From NCBI GenBank assembly GCA_021828375.1, contig JAKARS010000001.1, forward strand, positions 91,822 through 125,349: a stretch of DNA of 33,528 bases. The letters run 5' to 3'. The position numbers and the translations under genes are program-made. Under the pieces are notes generated by a model. It did not search any database, was not told where the DNA came from, and was given only the letters and a program-made list of their open reading frames with translations. Position 1 is the stretch's first letter. Every line of letters begins with the position of its first letter. The DNA is from Nitrospirota bacterium. Lineage in GTDB: Bacteria > Nitrospirota > Leptospirillia > Leptospirillales > Leptospirillaceae. This document shows positions 18,550 through 27,676 of the stretch, one piece after another.

Positions 18550-19626
18550 ATGAGAGGTCAGGACGAACGACACGATTTGCTGGATGCCAGGAAATGGGAG
18601 GTTCTTGCGGCCACCGTTTCCGGCTATATTCGCTCCGCCCTTCCCGTGGGGTCCCAGTCGGCGGGACGCTCCTTTGGACTTTCCTATTCTCCCGCCACCA
18701 TCCGGAACATCATGAGCGAGCTGGAGGCCCTGGGATACCTGACGCATCCTCATACCTCCGCCGGTCGCATTCCCACGGAAAAGGGCTTTCGCTATTTTGT
18801 GGACCATGCCGATTTCCCGGACGAGGGGACCGATTCCTGGGAGAGCGTCTCCCGCGACATCGAACCTCTGTTGGCCGGTGCCCCCCTTTCCGAGTTCGGA
18901 CAGGTGGTCACAGAGGTGATCCGTCGCGTGGGAGAGCAGTCGGGCTACGCCGGATTTGTCGTTGAGACGGGAAATGCATCGGAGCTTGTGGTCGTGGCCT
19001 TTGAGGCCTGCCCGCTCTCCGAGCGTCATGCCCTTCTCGTGGTGATCCTCGAGACCGGCCATCTGCTCAAGAGGACATTTTCCTATCCCGACGGCATCGG
19101 GTGGACGGAGTTTCGGAGGATCGTCGCCCGAATGAACCGGATCGGTCGAGGAAAGACCCTCTCCGAACTCATGGAGGCTCTTCTGCGCGAGAGGGAAGGG
19201 ATCTCTCTGTCCATCGAATCGCTTCTCTCGGCCCTGGCCCGGGCGGGAGGATCTTCGGACGTCCGACTTTTCGGGGCCTCCCGATTTGCCAAGGTTCCCG
19301 AATTCTCGAATCCCCAGGAGCTGGAGTCGGTCTTTGAGGCCTTCGAGCAGCAGGTGGCCCTTGTGGGCTTCTTTCAGAAGATCTCTTCCCTGGCCACCCC
19401 TCGCCGGGTCTTTGTCTCGATAGGCTCTGAAAATGAGCTTCCGGGACTCGACTCCTGCACCATGGTGTCGATCCCCCTCTCACGCTCCGGATCCTGGTAC
19501 GGAACCATCGGAGTGGTGGGGCCGGTCCGCATGGAATACGGACAAGTCATCCCGCTGATGATCCGTCTGTCCGAACGCCTCAATCTCTGGCTGGCCTCAC
19601 CGGACGGATTCGACGGCGAAGGATGA
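18550..19626 (+). CDS. hrcA: Heat-inducible transcription repressor HrcA
   Basis: Represses chaperone operons by binding CIRCE; activity depends on GroEL. The 358-aa protein has the N-terminal winged helix (about 1-75, with SYSPATIRNIMSELEALGYLTHPHTSAGRIPTEKG in two recognisable blocks), then the GAF-like dimerisation domain and the C-terminal IGVVGPVRMEYGQVIPLM block diagnostic of HrcA. An in-frame GTG at 18529 lies inside CIRCE; ATG at 18550 with AGGAGG five bases upstream is clearly the start. It is autoregulated through the CIRCE element at 18509-18535. First gene of hrcA-grpE-dnaK. Confidence 0.96.
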   Translation: MRGQDERHDLLDARKWEVLAATVSGYIRSALPVGSQSAGRSFGLSYSPATIRNIMSELEALGYLTHPHTSAGRIPTEKGFRYFVDHADFPDEGTDSWESVSRDIEPLLAGAPLSEFGQVVTEVIRRVGEQSGYAGFVVETGNASELVVVAFEACPLSERHALLVVILETGHLLKRTFSYPDGIGWTEFRRIVARMNRIGRGKTLSELMEALLREREGISLSIESLLSALARAGGSSDVRLFGASRFAKVPEFSNPQELESVFEAFEQQVALVGFFQKISSLATPRRVFVSIGSENELPGLDSCTMVSIPLSRSGSWYGTIGVVGPVRMEYGQVIPLMIRLSERLNLWLASPDGFDGEG

Positions 19627-19670
19627 CCGAAAACGGATAAACCCAAGAGTCTTCTTCGAAAGGATGGATA

Positions 19671-20231
19671 ATGACAGGAGACGAGACAGAAAATCCCCGG
19701 GAAGGTAACCCTGAGGTCATCATTCCCGGAGACGATCCTTCCCAGGCGGGGGCTTCTTCTGAGGGAGCGCCCGAGGAAAAGGGTCCGGAAGATGTCTGGA
19801 AGGACAAATATGTTCGACTCCTGGCCGACTTCGACAACCACAGAAAACGAACCGTCCGGGACCTTGAGGATGGCCGACGCTATGCCAACGAAGCCCTTCT
19901 TCGGGATTTTCTGCCGGTTCTGGACAATCTCGAGAGGGCGCTCGCCCACGCAAAGGATGGCTCGGCACTTGGCCCCGCCTGTCAGGGACTGCTTGAGGGC
20001 CTTCGGCTGACGGCGAAGCAGTTCCTCGAGATGCTTGAGAAAAACGGTGTCACGCGGATTCCTTCGGAGGGCCAGCCCTTCGATCCTTCCGTCCACGAGG
20101 CCGTCGGGTATGCCGAGAGTACGACCCACCCTGAAGGTACCGTTGTCGAGGTCTATCAGCAGGGCTATCGCCTCCAGAACCGGCTCGTGCGTCCCGCCAT
20201 GGTGACGGTCAGCCGGGGGAGCAGCACCTAG
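19671..20231 (+). CDS. grpE: Nucleotide exchange factor GrpE
   Basis: Releases ADP from DnaK during the chaperone cycle. The 186-aa protein has an acidic disordered N terminus (about 1-40), a long coiled-coil helix with KYVRLLADFDNHRKRT, the segment LLRDFLPVLDNLERALAHA and the C-terminal beta-wing GTVVEVYQQGYRLQNRLVRPA, which is the GrpE signature. ATG 19671 has AAAGGA upstream. It lies 44 bases after hrcA, consistent with one CIRCE-controlled transcript. Confidence 0.96.
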   Translation: MTGDETENPREGNPEVIIPGDDPSQAGASSEGAPEEKGPEDVWKDKYVRLLADFDNHRKRTVRDLEDGRRYANEALLRDFLPVLDNLERALAHAKDGSALGPACQGLLEGLRLTAKQFLEMLEKNGVTRIPSEGQPFDPSVHEAVGYAESTTHPEGTVVEVYQQGYRLQNRLVRPAMVTVSRGSST

Positions 20232-20260
20232 AAGTTTTCGCCTGTTTCGAACAATAGGAC

Positions 20261-20280
20261 GGCGCACGGAACGTTGCGCC
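20261..20280 (+). other. Hairpin between grpE and dnaK
   Basis: GGCGCA and TGCGCC form a six-base-pair stem around an eight-base loop in the 84-bp grpE-dnaK gap. No T-run follows, so it is not a terminator; it might be a processing or stability element separating grpE from the more abundant dnaK message. Confidence 0.35.
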
Positions 20281-20315
20281 AGAGGGTTTTCCATATATCT
20301 GAAAGGACAGTCTCC

Positions 20316-22238
20316 ATGGGAAAAATTATCGGAATCGATCTGGGAACCACCAACTCCTGCGTGTGCATCATGGAAGGGGGCGAGCCCGTCGTCATCCCGA
20401 ATCAGGAAGGCTCCCGCATCACCCCGTCGGTGGTGGCCTTCACGGACAAGGGTGAGGTGCTGGTGGGGCAGGTGGCCAAGCGTCAGGCCATTACCAACCC
20501 CGAAAACACCATCTATTCGGTCAAGCGCCTGATCGGACGGAAGTACAACTCCGACGAGGTCGTGCATGCCATGAAGCGGCTTCCGTACAAGGTTGTGTCG
20601 GGCCCCAACGGGGATGCCTATGTCGAGATCCGCGGCAAGCAGTACTCCCCCGCCGAAATCTCCGCCAAGATCCTCATCAAGCTCAAGCAGGCCGCGGAAG
20701 ACTATCTCGGCGAGAAGGTGACCGATGCGGTCATCACCGTCCCGGCCTACTTCAACGATGCCCAGCGCCAGGACACCAAGAACGCCGGAGCCATCGCCGG
20801 CCTCAATGTCCTCCGGATCATCAACGAGCCGACCGCTGCCTCCCTGGCCTATGGCCTCGACAGCAAGAAGGAAGAGAAGATTGCGGTCTACGACCTCGGG
20901 GGAGGGACCTTCGACATCTCCATCCTTGAGATCGGCGAGGGAGTCTTCGAGGTGAAGTCCACCAACGGGGACACCTACCTCGGCGGAGACGACTTCGACT
21001 CGGCCCTGATCGACTTCATTGCCTCGTCCTACCTTCAGGAGGCCGGGATCGACCTCAAGAAGGACAAGATGGCCCTCCAGCGACTCAAGGAGGCGGCCGA
21101 AAAGGCGAAGATCGAGCTCTCCACCGTCATGGAGACCGAGGTCAACCTTCCCTTCATCACGGCCGACGCCTCCGGGCCCAAGCACCTTGTCATGAAGATT
21201 ACCCGATCGCGCCTCGAACAGCTCACCGACGGACTTGTGACCCACTCCCTCGAGCCGGTCAAGAAGGCCCTGGCCGATGCCGGGATCGAATCCTCCCGCA
21301 TCGACGAAGTGGTTCTTGTCGGGGGACAGACCCGCATGCCCAAGGTCCAGGAGACGGTGAAGAAGTTTTTCGGCAAGGAGCCCCACAAGGGCGTGAACCC
21401 CGACGAGGTGGTGGCCATCGGCGCGGCCATCCAGGGCGCCGTGCTGACGGGCGACGTCAAGGATGTGCTCCTCCTCGATGTCACTCCCCTGTCTCTGGGC
21501 CTTGAAACCCTGGGCGGGGTCTTCACCAAGCTGATCGACCGCAATACCACGATTCCGGCCAAGCGGAGCCAGACCTTCACCACCGCCGCCGACAACCAGC
21601 CCTCCGTCACGATCAAGGTCTTCCAGGGCGAGCGGGAAATGGCCGCGGACAACAAGCTTCTGGGCGAGTTTGATCTCACCGGCATCACCCCCGCCCCCCG
21701 GGGCGTTCCCCAGATCGAGGTGACCTTCGACATCGATTCCAATGGCATCGTCCATGTGGGCGCCAAGGACAAGGGGACCGGAAAGGAGCAGTCGATCCGC
21801 ATCACCGCTCAGGGGGGACTCTCCAAGGAGGAGGTCGACCGCCTGATCCGCGAGGCCGAGGCGCACGCCGCCGAAGACCACAAGCGCCGGGAGAGGATCG
21901 AGACCCGGAACACTCTCGAGAACATGATCTACTCCATGGAAAAATCCCTGGGAGAGGTGAGCGACAAGATCTCCGACGTGGAGAGAGGGCAGTTCCGGGA
22001 GGCCATCGAGACGGCCAAGGGCAAGCTCACCTCGGAGGATGCCGAGGAGCTCAAGGCGGCCCTGTCGGCCCTGCAGACGGAGTCCCACAAGCTGGCCGAC
22101 ATCGTCTACAAGTCCACCCAGGCCCAGGGCGGACAGCCCGGAGCGGAAGGGGCGGCTCCCGGAGCCGGATCTGCCGGACCGTCCGGGGAGACGGTGGTCG
22201 ACGCCGAGTACGAGGACGTCAAGAAAAACCCCTCCTGA
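20316..22238 (+). CDS. dnaK: Molecular chaperone DnaK (Hsp70)
   Basis: ATP-driven chaperone for nascent and stress-damaged proteins, working with DnaJ and GrpE. The 640-aa protein starts [16 protein letters not shown] and has all Hsp70 landmarks: the ATPase segments [17 protein letters not shown] and [27 protein letters not shown], the linker DVTPLSLG, the substrate-binding domain and a helical lid ending in a Gly/Ala-rich tail with [10 protein letters not shown] longer frame reaches 20274, but ATG 20316 with AAAGGA upstream gives the universal N terminus. Third gene of the CIRCE-controlled operon, followed by a strong terminator. Confidence 0.98.
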   Translation: MGKIIGIDLGTTNSCVCIMEGGEPVVIPNQEGSRITPSVVAFTDKGEVLVGQVAKRQAITNPENTIYSVKRLIGRKYNSDEVVHAMKRLPYKVVSGPNGDAYVEIRGKQYSPAEISAKILIKLKQAAEDYLGEKVTDAVITVPAYFNDAQRQDTKNAGAIAGLNVLRIINEPTAASLAYGLDSKKEEKIAVYDLGGGTFDISILEIGEGVFEVKSTNGDTYLGGDDFDSALIDFIASSYLQEAGIDLKKDKMALQRLKEAAEKAKIELSTVMETEVNLPFITADASGPKHLVMKITRSRLEQLTDGLVTHSLEPVKKALADAGIESSRIDEVVLVGGQTRMPKVQETVKKFFGKEPHKGVNPDEVVAIGAAIQGAVLTGDVKDVLLLDVTPLSLGLETLGGVFTKLIDRNTTIPAKRSQTFTTAADNQPSVTIKVFQGEREMAADNKLLGEFDLTGITPAPRGVPQIEVTFDIDSNGIVHVGAKDKGTGKEQSIRITAQGGLSKEEVDRLIREAEAHAAEDHKRRERIETRNTLENMIYSMEKSLGEVSDKISDVERGQFREAIETAKGKLTSEDAEELKAALSALQTESHKLADIVYKSTQAQGGQPGAEGAAPGAGSAGPSGETVVDAEYEDVKKNPS

Positions 22239-22272
22239 TGCGGTCATGCCGTCAGGAAAAAATGGTCATGGC

Positions 22273-22306
22273 ACGGGAGGAGCGCGGCTCCTCCCGTTGC
22301 CGTTTT
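22273..22306 (+). terminator. Rho-independent terminator after dnaK
   Basis: An 11-base-pair perfect GC-rich stem (ACGGGAGGAGC, loop GCG, GCTCCTCCCGT) is followed by TGCCGTTTTT. The stem is very stable; the T-run is interrupted by GCC, so some read-through into dnaJ is likely. This would give more dnaK than dnaJ mRNA. Confidence 0.82.
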
Positions 22307-22323
22307 TGCGACGCGAAAGCCAC

Positions 22324-22340
22324 TGTCCGGTGATCGGACA
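22324..22340. repeat. Short inverted repeat upstream of dnaJ
   Basis: TGTCCG and CGGACA flank the five bases GTGAT, 20 bases before the dnaJ start. It could be a small regulator site or an mRNA hairpin close to the ribosome site. It does not resemble CIRCE, and no clear promoter surrounds it. Confidence 0.35.
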
Positions 22341-22360
22341 ACCACGGGAAGGACAATCCG

Positions 22361-23506
22361 TTGTCATCCAAGGACTATTATAGTGTTTTGGGAGTCAGCC
22401 GCTCCGCCTCGGCCGATGAGATCAAGAAGGCCTACCGGAAGCTGGCCATGCAGTACCATCCCGACAGGAATCCGGGAGACAAGGCCGCCGAGGCCCAGTT
22501 CAAACTGATCAACGAGGCCTACGAGGTTCTCGGCGATGCCAAGAAGCGTCAGGTCTACGACACGGTGGGGCCGCAGGGCTTCTCCGAAGGCTTCGACCAG
22601 GGAGGATTCCCGGGGGGCTTCTCCGGAGGCTTTGGCCGGGGAGCCGGAAGCTTCGGGGACATTTTCTCCGAGGTCATGGACGGCTTCTTTGGAGGCATGG
22701 GGGGATCGGCTTCGGGAGGACGCTCCCAGGGAGAGCACATCCTCCGCCAGGTCGATCTCTCCTTTGAGGAGGCCGCCCTGGGCAAGGAGATCTCGATCAA
22801 GATCGCCCGGTGGGAGTCCTGCGCTCCCTGCTCGGGGAACGGATCGAAGAACGGGAAGAGCGTCACTGTCTGCTCGACCTGTCGGGGGACCGGCCTCATT
22901 CGCGTCCAGCAGGGTTTCTTCATCGTCCAGAGAACCTGCAACGCCTGCGGTGGAGAGGGCCGGGTCATCTCCGAGATCTGTCCGGCCTGCTCTGGCAAGG
23001 GCCGGATCTCCGTGGACCGGACCATTACCCGCTCGATTCCGGCGGGGGTCACCACCGGGATGCGCGTGCGCATTTCGGGAGAGGGGCACGCTGGCCTTCA
23101 GGGAGGACCGGCGGGAGATCTCTACCTCGATATCTCGGTTCGCCCCCATCCTGTCTTTGTTCGCGAGGGGGACGACCTGGTGGTGGAGAAAAGTCTGACG
23201 CTCACCCAGGCGATCTTCGGGACGACCCTGGAGATCCCGACCCTGGGGGCCGGCTATCCCCTCAAGGTCGATCCCGGAACGCAGCCGGGAACGGTCCGGC
23301 GGGTCCGGGGGAAGGGCATCGCCAACCCCGCCACCAAGGGGATCGGGGATCTTGTCGTGCGCCTTGGCGTGGAGATTCCCACCCGCCTGACCCGCGAACA
23401 GCGGGAGATCCTCGAGCGCTATGCGGAGGTCTCGGGGGACTCCCCGGCGGCCGGCTCCTCTCCTGACGGGGGACTCTTCTCCAAGGTCAAGTCCATCTTT
23501 GACTGA
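22361..23506 (+). CDS. dnaJ: Chaperone protein DnaJ (Hsp40)
   Basis: Delivers substrates to DnaK and stimulates its ATPase. The 381-aa type I protein has the J domain with HPD at 33-35 (QYHPDRN), a Gly/Phe-rich region (about 70-115), a zinc region at about 154-214 with all four CxxCxGxG repeats ([32 protein letters not shown]) and two C-terminal substrate domains. The start is TTG at 22361: GGAAGGA lies seven bases upstream and no ATG or GTG gives a complete J domain. It follows the dnaK terminator with no obvious own promoter. rsmE overlaps its end. Confidence 0.96.
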   Translation: MSSKDYYSVLGVSRSASADEIKKAYRKLAMQYHPDRNPGDKAAEAQFKLINEAYEVLGDAKKRQVYDTVGPQGFSEGFDQGGFPGGFSGGFGRGAGSFGDIFSEVMDGFFGGMGGSASGGRSQGEHILRQVDLSFEEAALGKEISIKIARWESCAPCSGNGSKNGKSVTVCSTCRGTGLIRVQQGFFIVQRTCNACGGEGRVISEICPACSGKGRISVDRTITRSIPAGVTTGMRVRISGEGHAGLQGGPAGDLYLDISVRPHPVFVREGDDLVVEKSLTLTQAIFGTTLEIPTLGAGYPLKVDPGTQPGTVRRVRGKGIANPATKGIGDLVVRLGVEIPTRLTREQREILERYAEVSGDSPAAGSSPDGGLFSKVKSIFD

Positions 23507-24353
23507 GCAAGGTCGCGGGGAGGAGCGGGAGGGAGGGCGCGCTTCCGGGCCGGTTCTTTTTTGGCTCACCCCCTCCGACCGGATCGAATCGGGACCCGAC
23601 GGGGCGCTCCTGTATCCGGGAGAGATCCTCGCGCGCCATCTCTTCCGAAGCCTGCGGGCCGGCGTGGGGGACAGGTTTTGTTTTGTCGACCCCGACCGTC
23701 CGGAGAGGCGCCTTTGGGGGCGGGTCCTGAAGGAGTCGCCTCCGGAGATTTTCCTGGAGGAGCTCCCCAAGGGGAGCTCCTCCTCCCGACGGATCTTCGA
23801 TCTGGCGGTGGCCCTTCTCAAGGGGGAGGGATGGGAAGATCTCATTGAGCCGGCGGCCATCCTGGGGGCCCGCCGCCTTGTTCCCCTTCTGGCCGACCGC
23901 TCCCAGCTTCGGTGGTCCTCTGCCGTCCTGGCCAGAAAGCGTGAGCGGTTCATGGCGAAGGTCCGGGAGGCGAGCCAGCTCGCCGGCCGGGCCGACCGGA
24001 TGGAGATCTCCGAGCCGGTCTCGTTGGGGGGACTCCTGTCGGGACTGCCCCCCGAGGCATCGTTTCTCTTTTGTGATGTGGCGGGTCCGGTTGAGCCCGC
24101 CGGGACAGTTCTGGGGAGCCTGGGGAGCTCTCTCGCGGTGGCCGCCATCGGGCCGGAGGGAGGATGGTCGGAGCGGGAGCGGGACCTCGTGGAGGACTTC
24201 GGGCGCAAGGGGGGGCGGCTCCGTCGGATTTCTCTGGGACCGCTCATTCTTCCGGGGCGCCTCGCGCCGGTGGTCGTGGCCTCGCTTCTCTCCCAGGAGG
24301 GGGCCCAGGTGGAGGAGCGGACAGAACATCAACAGGGAGAGGGACCCTCATGA
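23499..24353 (+). CDS. rsmE: RsmE-like 16S rRNA methyltransferase (m3U1498), divergent
   Basis: Belongs to the RsmE branch of SPOUT (knotted) methyltransferases, which methylate U1498 of 16S rRNA with SAM. Support: an N-terminal PUA-like region ([23 protein letters not shown]), [10 protein letters not shown] where EASEQSGR is usual, and [11 protein letters not shown], the RsmE knot motif. dnaJ-rsmE adjacency is common. Odd: the SAM-site block usually LGxRILRxETA reads [11 protein letters not shown], and the QKxxELG block reads EPAAILG, so several conserved residues are missing. The start is unclear: I use TTG 23499, which overlaps the dnaJ stop; the frame is open upstream inside dnaJ and no good ribosome site is seen. 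About 284 aa, slightly long. It may be active with altered residues or non-functional. Confidence 0.75.
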   Translation: MTEQGRGEEREGGRASGPVLFWLTPSDRIESGPDGALLYPGEILARHLFRSLRAGVGDRFCFVDPDRPERRLWGRVLKESPPEIFLEELPKGSSSSRRIFDLAVALLKGEGWEDLIEPAAILGARRLVPLLADRSQLRWSSAVLARKRERFMAKVREASQLAGRADRMEISEPVSLGGLLSGLPPEASFLFCDVAGPVEPAGTVLGSLGSSLAVAAIGPEGGWSERERDLVEDFGRKGGRLRRISLGPLILPGRLAPVVVASLLSQEGAQVEERTEHQQGEGPS

Positions 24354-24817
24354 TCGGCCGTCGCATTCTCGCCTTCTGGCTCGACCTCTTCATCGGGCTT
24401 TTTCTGTCCTCGGCCGCTCTCTGGCTTCTGCGGGAGGCCTTTCTTCGGGGCACCGACCCCGATGACCTCTTCAATCCCCTCCGGGAGTGGGCCTTGGCCC
24501 CTGCCCATCCTCTCGCCCTCCTCTTCGGGCTCTTCCTGTATTTCTTCCTTTTTTTGGCGGTCAATTCGGAGACGCCGGGCCTTGTGGCCTTTGGCCTGAC
24601 GGTGGTTCGGGACCCGGAGGGCGGCGAGTCGTCCTCCATCGGCGGCCGGCGGGCCCTGGCCCGGGCCCTCCTGCTCGGCGTATCGAGCCTTTTTCTCGGT
24701 CTGGGCTTCCTGACGGTCCTGACGAATGACCGAAGGCTGGCCCTTCACGACTGCCTCTCGGGAACCCGGATCGTTCGCGTCCGCTCCCGCCGGGTCCGTC
24801 CGGCCGGACCCCCCTGA
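24350..24817 (+). CDS. RDD family membrane protein
   Basis: 155-aa integral membrane protein. It begins [15 protein letters not shown], the R-x(3)-A-x(2)-D-x-F pattern that names the RDD family, with further spans at about 50-70 (LALLFGLFLYFFLFLAV) and 100-122 (ALLLGVSSLFLGLGFLTVL), and ends with the family NDRRLALHDCLSGTRIV motif. Its function is unknown in general; some members transport ions or compatible solutes. ATG 24350 overlaps the rsmE stop (ATGA) and has GGGAGAGGG upstream, so it is the last gene of the dnaJ unit. It converges on ogt with only 28 bases between, and I see no terminator there. Confidence 0.87.
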   Translation: MIGRRILAFWLDLFIGLFLSSAALWLLREAFLRGTDPDDLFNPLREWALAPAHPLALLFGLFLYFFLFLAVNSETPGLVAFGLTVVRDPEGGESSSIGGRRALARALLLGVSSLFLGLGFLTVLTNDRRLALHDCLSGTRIVRVRSRRVRPAGPP

Positions 24818-24845
24818 TCCTTTCCCTGGGCCTCGTCTGAGCTCT

Positions 24846-25403
24846 TCAGTCCTTTTCGAGCTCTCCTTCACAATCCCCCGGTTCGCCTGTCATCCTTTTT
24901 CTTCCGCGCTCCCACTCCAGCATCCGCCTCTTGTTTCCGGCTCCCCCGGAATAGCCGCCCTCCTCCCCGCTGGCACGGATGACCCGATGGCAGGGGAGGA
25001 GAAGCGGAAGGGGATTGCGGGCGAGTGCCCCTCCCACGGCCCGGGCGGCCCTTGGCCGGCCGAGGGCTCTTGCCACATCGGCATAGCTCGCCGTGGTGCC
25101 GAAGGGGATCCGGCGGATCGTCTCGAGGACCTCCCGATCGAAGGGACTGACCTCCGATGGCAAGGGTCCGGCATAGACGGCCGCTCCCTCCAGGATCCTC
25201 CGAAGAGCCTCCCCAAGGGGATGCCTAGGGGAGAGGAGGGGCGGAGGAGAGGGATCCTCCTCCAGGGGGTCTTCTGCGATGCGAAGGCGTCGGGGCCACC
25301 CGTCCTCTCCCAGGACCACGAAAAAATCTCGGGAAAAGGGGGGCAGGGGGGGGAGGCGGAACAGAGCGGGGGAGGGGAGGGGCCAGGGCCAGGTGAGAGC
25401 CAT
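24846..25403 (-). CDS. ogt: Methylated-DNA--[protein]-cysteine S-methyltransferase
   Basis: Suicide repair enzyme that moves an alkyl group from O6-alkylguanine (or O4-alkylthymine) in DNA to its own cysteine. The 185-aa protein has a poorly conserved proline-rich N-terminal domain and a clear C-terminal MGMT domain: VLETIRRIPFGTTASYADVARALG with the DNA-binding helix-turn-helix, then LPCHRVI with acceptor Cys138 and GGYSGG. ATG 25403 has AAGGA eight bases upstream. It lies 27 bases after ybhR in the same direction, so it is probably the last gene of the exporter operon. Confidence 0.93.
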   Translation of the reverse strand: MALTWPWPLPSPALFRLPPLPPFSRDFFVVLGEDGWPRRLRIAEDPLEEDPSPPPLLSPRHPLGEALRRILEGAAVYAGPLPSEVSPFDREVLETIRRIPFGTTASYADVARALGRPRAARAVGGALARNPLPLLLPCHRVIRASGEEGGYSGGAGNKRRMLEWERGRKRMTGEPGDCEGELEKD

Positions 25404-25430
25404 GCGGGCGATCCTTCGAAGAAGGGGGGG

Positions 25431-26549
25431 CTACCCGAGACGCTTTCGGAAGAAGTGGGCGGCCAGGGCCAGAGAGGCCAGTCCGATGGAGAGAAGGGCC
25501 GCATATTCGGGGAGAAGGATCCGGACGCCCGCCCCCTGGAGAAAGACCTCCCGGAGAATCACCAAAAAGTAGCGGAGAGGATTGATGAGGGTCAGGTCCT
25601 GGATGAACGTTGGCATATTGGCAATGGGCGTGGCAAATCCCGAAAGGATGATGGAGGGAACGAGAAAGAGGAAGGCCCCCAGAAGTCCCTGCTGCTGGGT
25701 CTGGGAGATGGCGCTGATCATGAGCCCCACTCCCAGCCCCGAAAGGGTGAAGAGGAAGATCCCGAGATAGAGGGCCGTCACCGATCCCCGCAGGGGGACA
25801 TGGAAGAGGAGGGTCGCCACCAGCACGATGGCGGTGGACTCGGCAAAGCCGATGACAAAGCCCGGGATGATCTTGCCCAGAATGATCTCGAAAGGGGTGA
25901 GCGGCGTCACCAGAAGCTGGTCGAAGGTGCCATCCTCCCGCTCGCGGGCCACCGACAGCGCCGTGACCAGAAGCGAGACGACCAGGGTGAGAAGCCCCAC
26001 GATCCCCGGCACGATGAACCATCGGCTCTTGAGGTTCGGGTTGTACCAGGCCCGGAGGGTCAGGGGGGCGGCGGGGGGCGTGAGGCCCAGAGCCGTGGTC
26101 ATGTCGTCGTTGTAGCTTGACACGATGGTCTGGACGTATCCGGCCAGGATCATCGCCGTATTGCTCTGGCGACCGTCGATGATGGCCTCCACCGTGGCGG
26201 CCTTCCCCGAGAGGAGATCCCGGCTGAAGGTCGGGCGGAGGTGAAGGACCAGGAGAACCTGGCGGTTGTCGATGAGCCGCCGGACCTCCTGGGGGGAGGA
26301 GACGGACTGGCGGAAGTTGAAGTTCGGCGATCCCGAGAATCGGGCCAGGACCTGCCGGGAATAGAGCCCGGGATCCTCGTTCCAGACGGCGTAGGCAATG
26401 TGCTTCAGGTCGAAGGTCGCGGCATAGCTGAAGACGATGAGCTGGACCAGGGGAGGAACGATGAGCACCATCCGGCTCTTCTTGTCCCGAAGAAGGGCGA
26501 GAAACTCCTTCTGGGCCAGCCTCAGGATCCGGATGAGGGCCGCCTTCAC
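25431..26549 (-). CDS. ybhR: ABC-2 type exporter permease, YbhR-like
   Basis: One of two inner-membrane permeases of a YbhGFSR-type exporter. The 372-aa protein has an N-terminal span (about 28-45), a large periplasmic domain with YNPNLKSRWFIVPG near 205 and five further spans containing SVAREREDGTFDQLLVTPLTPFEIILGKIIPG, matching E. coli YbhR (368 aa; SVAREREQGTLDQLLVSPL). It starts with GTG at 26549, overlapping the ybhS stop (GTGA), with GAGGATC upstream. It pairs with YbhS to form the channel powered by YbhF. Confidence 0.9.
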   Translation of the reverse strand: MKAALIRILRLAQKEFLALLRDKKSRMVLIVPPLVQLIVFSYAATFDLKHIAYAVWNEDPGLYSRQVLARFSGSPNFNFRQSVSSPQEVRRLIDNRQVLLVLHLRPTFSRDLLSGKAATVEAIIDGRQSNTAMILAGYVQTIVSSYNDDMTTALGLTPPAAPLTLRAWYNPNLKSRWFIVPGIVGLLTLVVSLLVTALSVAREREDGTFDQLLVTPLTPFEIILGKIIPGFVIGFAESTAIVLVATLLFHVPLRGSVTALYLGIFLFTLSGLGVGLMISAISQTQQQGLLGAFLFLVPSIILSGFATPIANMPTFIQDLTLINPLRYFLVILREVFLQGAGVRILLPEYAALLSIGLASLALAAHFFRKRLG

Positions 26550-27676
26550 AGGATCCTCTTTCGGCTGATCCGGAACAGGACGGCAAACAGGAAAATCGCG
26601 AAGAGAAGGAGCGCCGCCGCATTGGGCCAGACGACCCCCGGGATGTCCCCGGCCAAAAAGAGGGACTGGAGGATGGTGACGTAATAGGAGGCCGGGATGA
26701 TGTGGGTGAGGATCCGGATGAAGAGGGGCATGGAGTGGATGTCAAAGATGAATCCCGACAGGATGAAGGCCGGCAGGAAGGTGAAGACGATGGCGATCTG
26801 GCCGGCGACGAACTGGTTCTTCGAGACGGTGGAGATGACCAGCCCCATCCCCAGGGCCGTCGTGAGAAAAAGGGCCGAGGTCACGGTCAGGACAAAAAGC
26901 GACCCCCGGAGCGGGACCTCGAAGAGGTAGTGCCCCATGAGCACCGAGATCCCCATGCCGGCCATCCCCAGAACGAAGTAGGGGAGGAACTTCCCCAGAA
27001 GGATCTCCGGGATCGTGACCGGAGTGGAGAAGAGGGATTCCAGGGTGCCCCTCTCCCACTCGCGGGCCACCACCATGGAGGTGAGGAGGGCCCCGATGAG
27101 GGTCATGATCACCGCAATGAGTCCGGGAACGAGAAAGTCCCGGCTTCGGACGTTGGGGTTGTAAAGGATCCTCATGTCGAGCCCCACCGGAAGAAAGGAG
27201 AGGGTCCGTCCCCGGAGGTTCCGCTGCTCGAGCCAGCCCTCCCAGGTGTTCTGGAGGTATCCCTCCACCAGTCGCGCGGTGTTGTCGTCCACGCCGTTCA
27301 CCACCACATGGACGCCATGGTCCCGGAAGGATTCCATCGATCGCCCGAAGTTTTCCCGGAGCCAGAGGATCCCGTCCACATCCTGGCGCTGGAGCGCCGC
27401 CACGGCATCGTGGATGTCGGGGTAGGATCGGGGGATGAACCAGGGGGAGTGGCGAAGCCCCGCCACGAATCCTTCGGCCGCGGGGGTCCGGGCCTCTTCG
27501 ACGACCGCAATGGGAACGTGGCGGGCATCGAGGGAGACCCCGTAGCCGAAGATCAGCAGAAGAAGAATCGGCAGCGCGATGGCGATGAGAAGGCTCGACG
27601 GATCCCGAAGGATCTGGAGCGACTCCTTTCTGATCATGGCCCGGGTGCGGCGGGCGCTGTCGGTGAGCGGGCTCAT
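26546..27676 (-). CDS. ybhS: ABC-2 type exporter permease, YbhS-like
   Basis: Second permease of the exporter. The 376-aa protein (E. coli YbhS 377) starts with RKESLQILRDPSSLLIAIALP and a first span, then a periplasmic domain ending in YNPNVRSRDFLVPGL, then spans with SMVVAREWERGTLESLFSTP and SGFIFDIHSMPLFIRILTHIIPA, both near-identical blocks to YbhS. ATG 27676 overlaps the ybhF stop (ATGA), with GGGAG upstream. Substrates of homologues include drugs and sodium/lithium ions; the substrate here is unknown. Confidence 0.92.
   Translation of the reverse strand: MSPLTDSARRTRAMIRKESLQILRDPSSLLIAIALPILLLLIFGYGVSLDARHVPIAVVEEARTPAAEGFVAGLRHSPWFIPRSYPDIHDAVAALQRQDVDGILWLRENFGRSMESFRDHGVHVVVNGVDDNTARLVEGYLQNTWEGWLEQRNLRGRTLSFLPVGLDMRILYNPNVRSRDFLVPGLIAVIMTLIGALLTSMVVAREWERGTLESLFSTPVTIPEILLGKFLPYFVLGMAGMGISVLMGHYLFEVPLRGSLFVLTVTSALFLTTALGMGLVISTVSKNQFVAGQIAIVFTFLPAFILSGFIFDIHSMPLFIRILTHIIPASYYVTILQSLFLAGDIPGVVWPNAAALLLFAIFLFAVLFRISRKRIL

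Noticed and set aside
19374-22247. 957-aa minus-strand frame opposite grpE-dnaK
   Set aside because: Long antisense frames opposite dnaK are a classic artefact of its codon bias; no ribosome site or domain is seen.
22364-24247. 627-aa minus-strand frame opposite dnaJ-rsmE
   Set aside because: Arg/Ser/Pro-rich translation typical of a shadow frame.
24726-26120. 464-aa plus-strand frame opposite ogt and ybhR
   Set aside because: Gly/Glu/Arg-rich shadow; the minus strand holds two recognisable genes.
25225-26745. 506-aa minus-strand frame overlapping ybhR in another phase
   Set aside because: Same-strand frame-shadow of ybhR/ybhS, rich in Pro/Ser/Arg with no domains.
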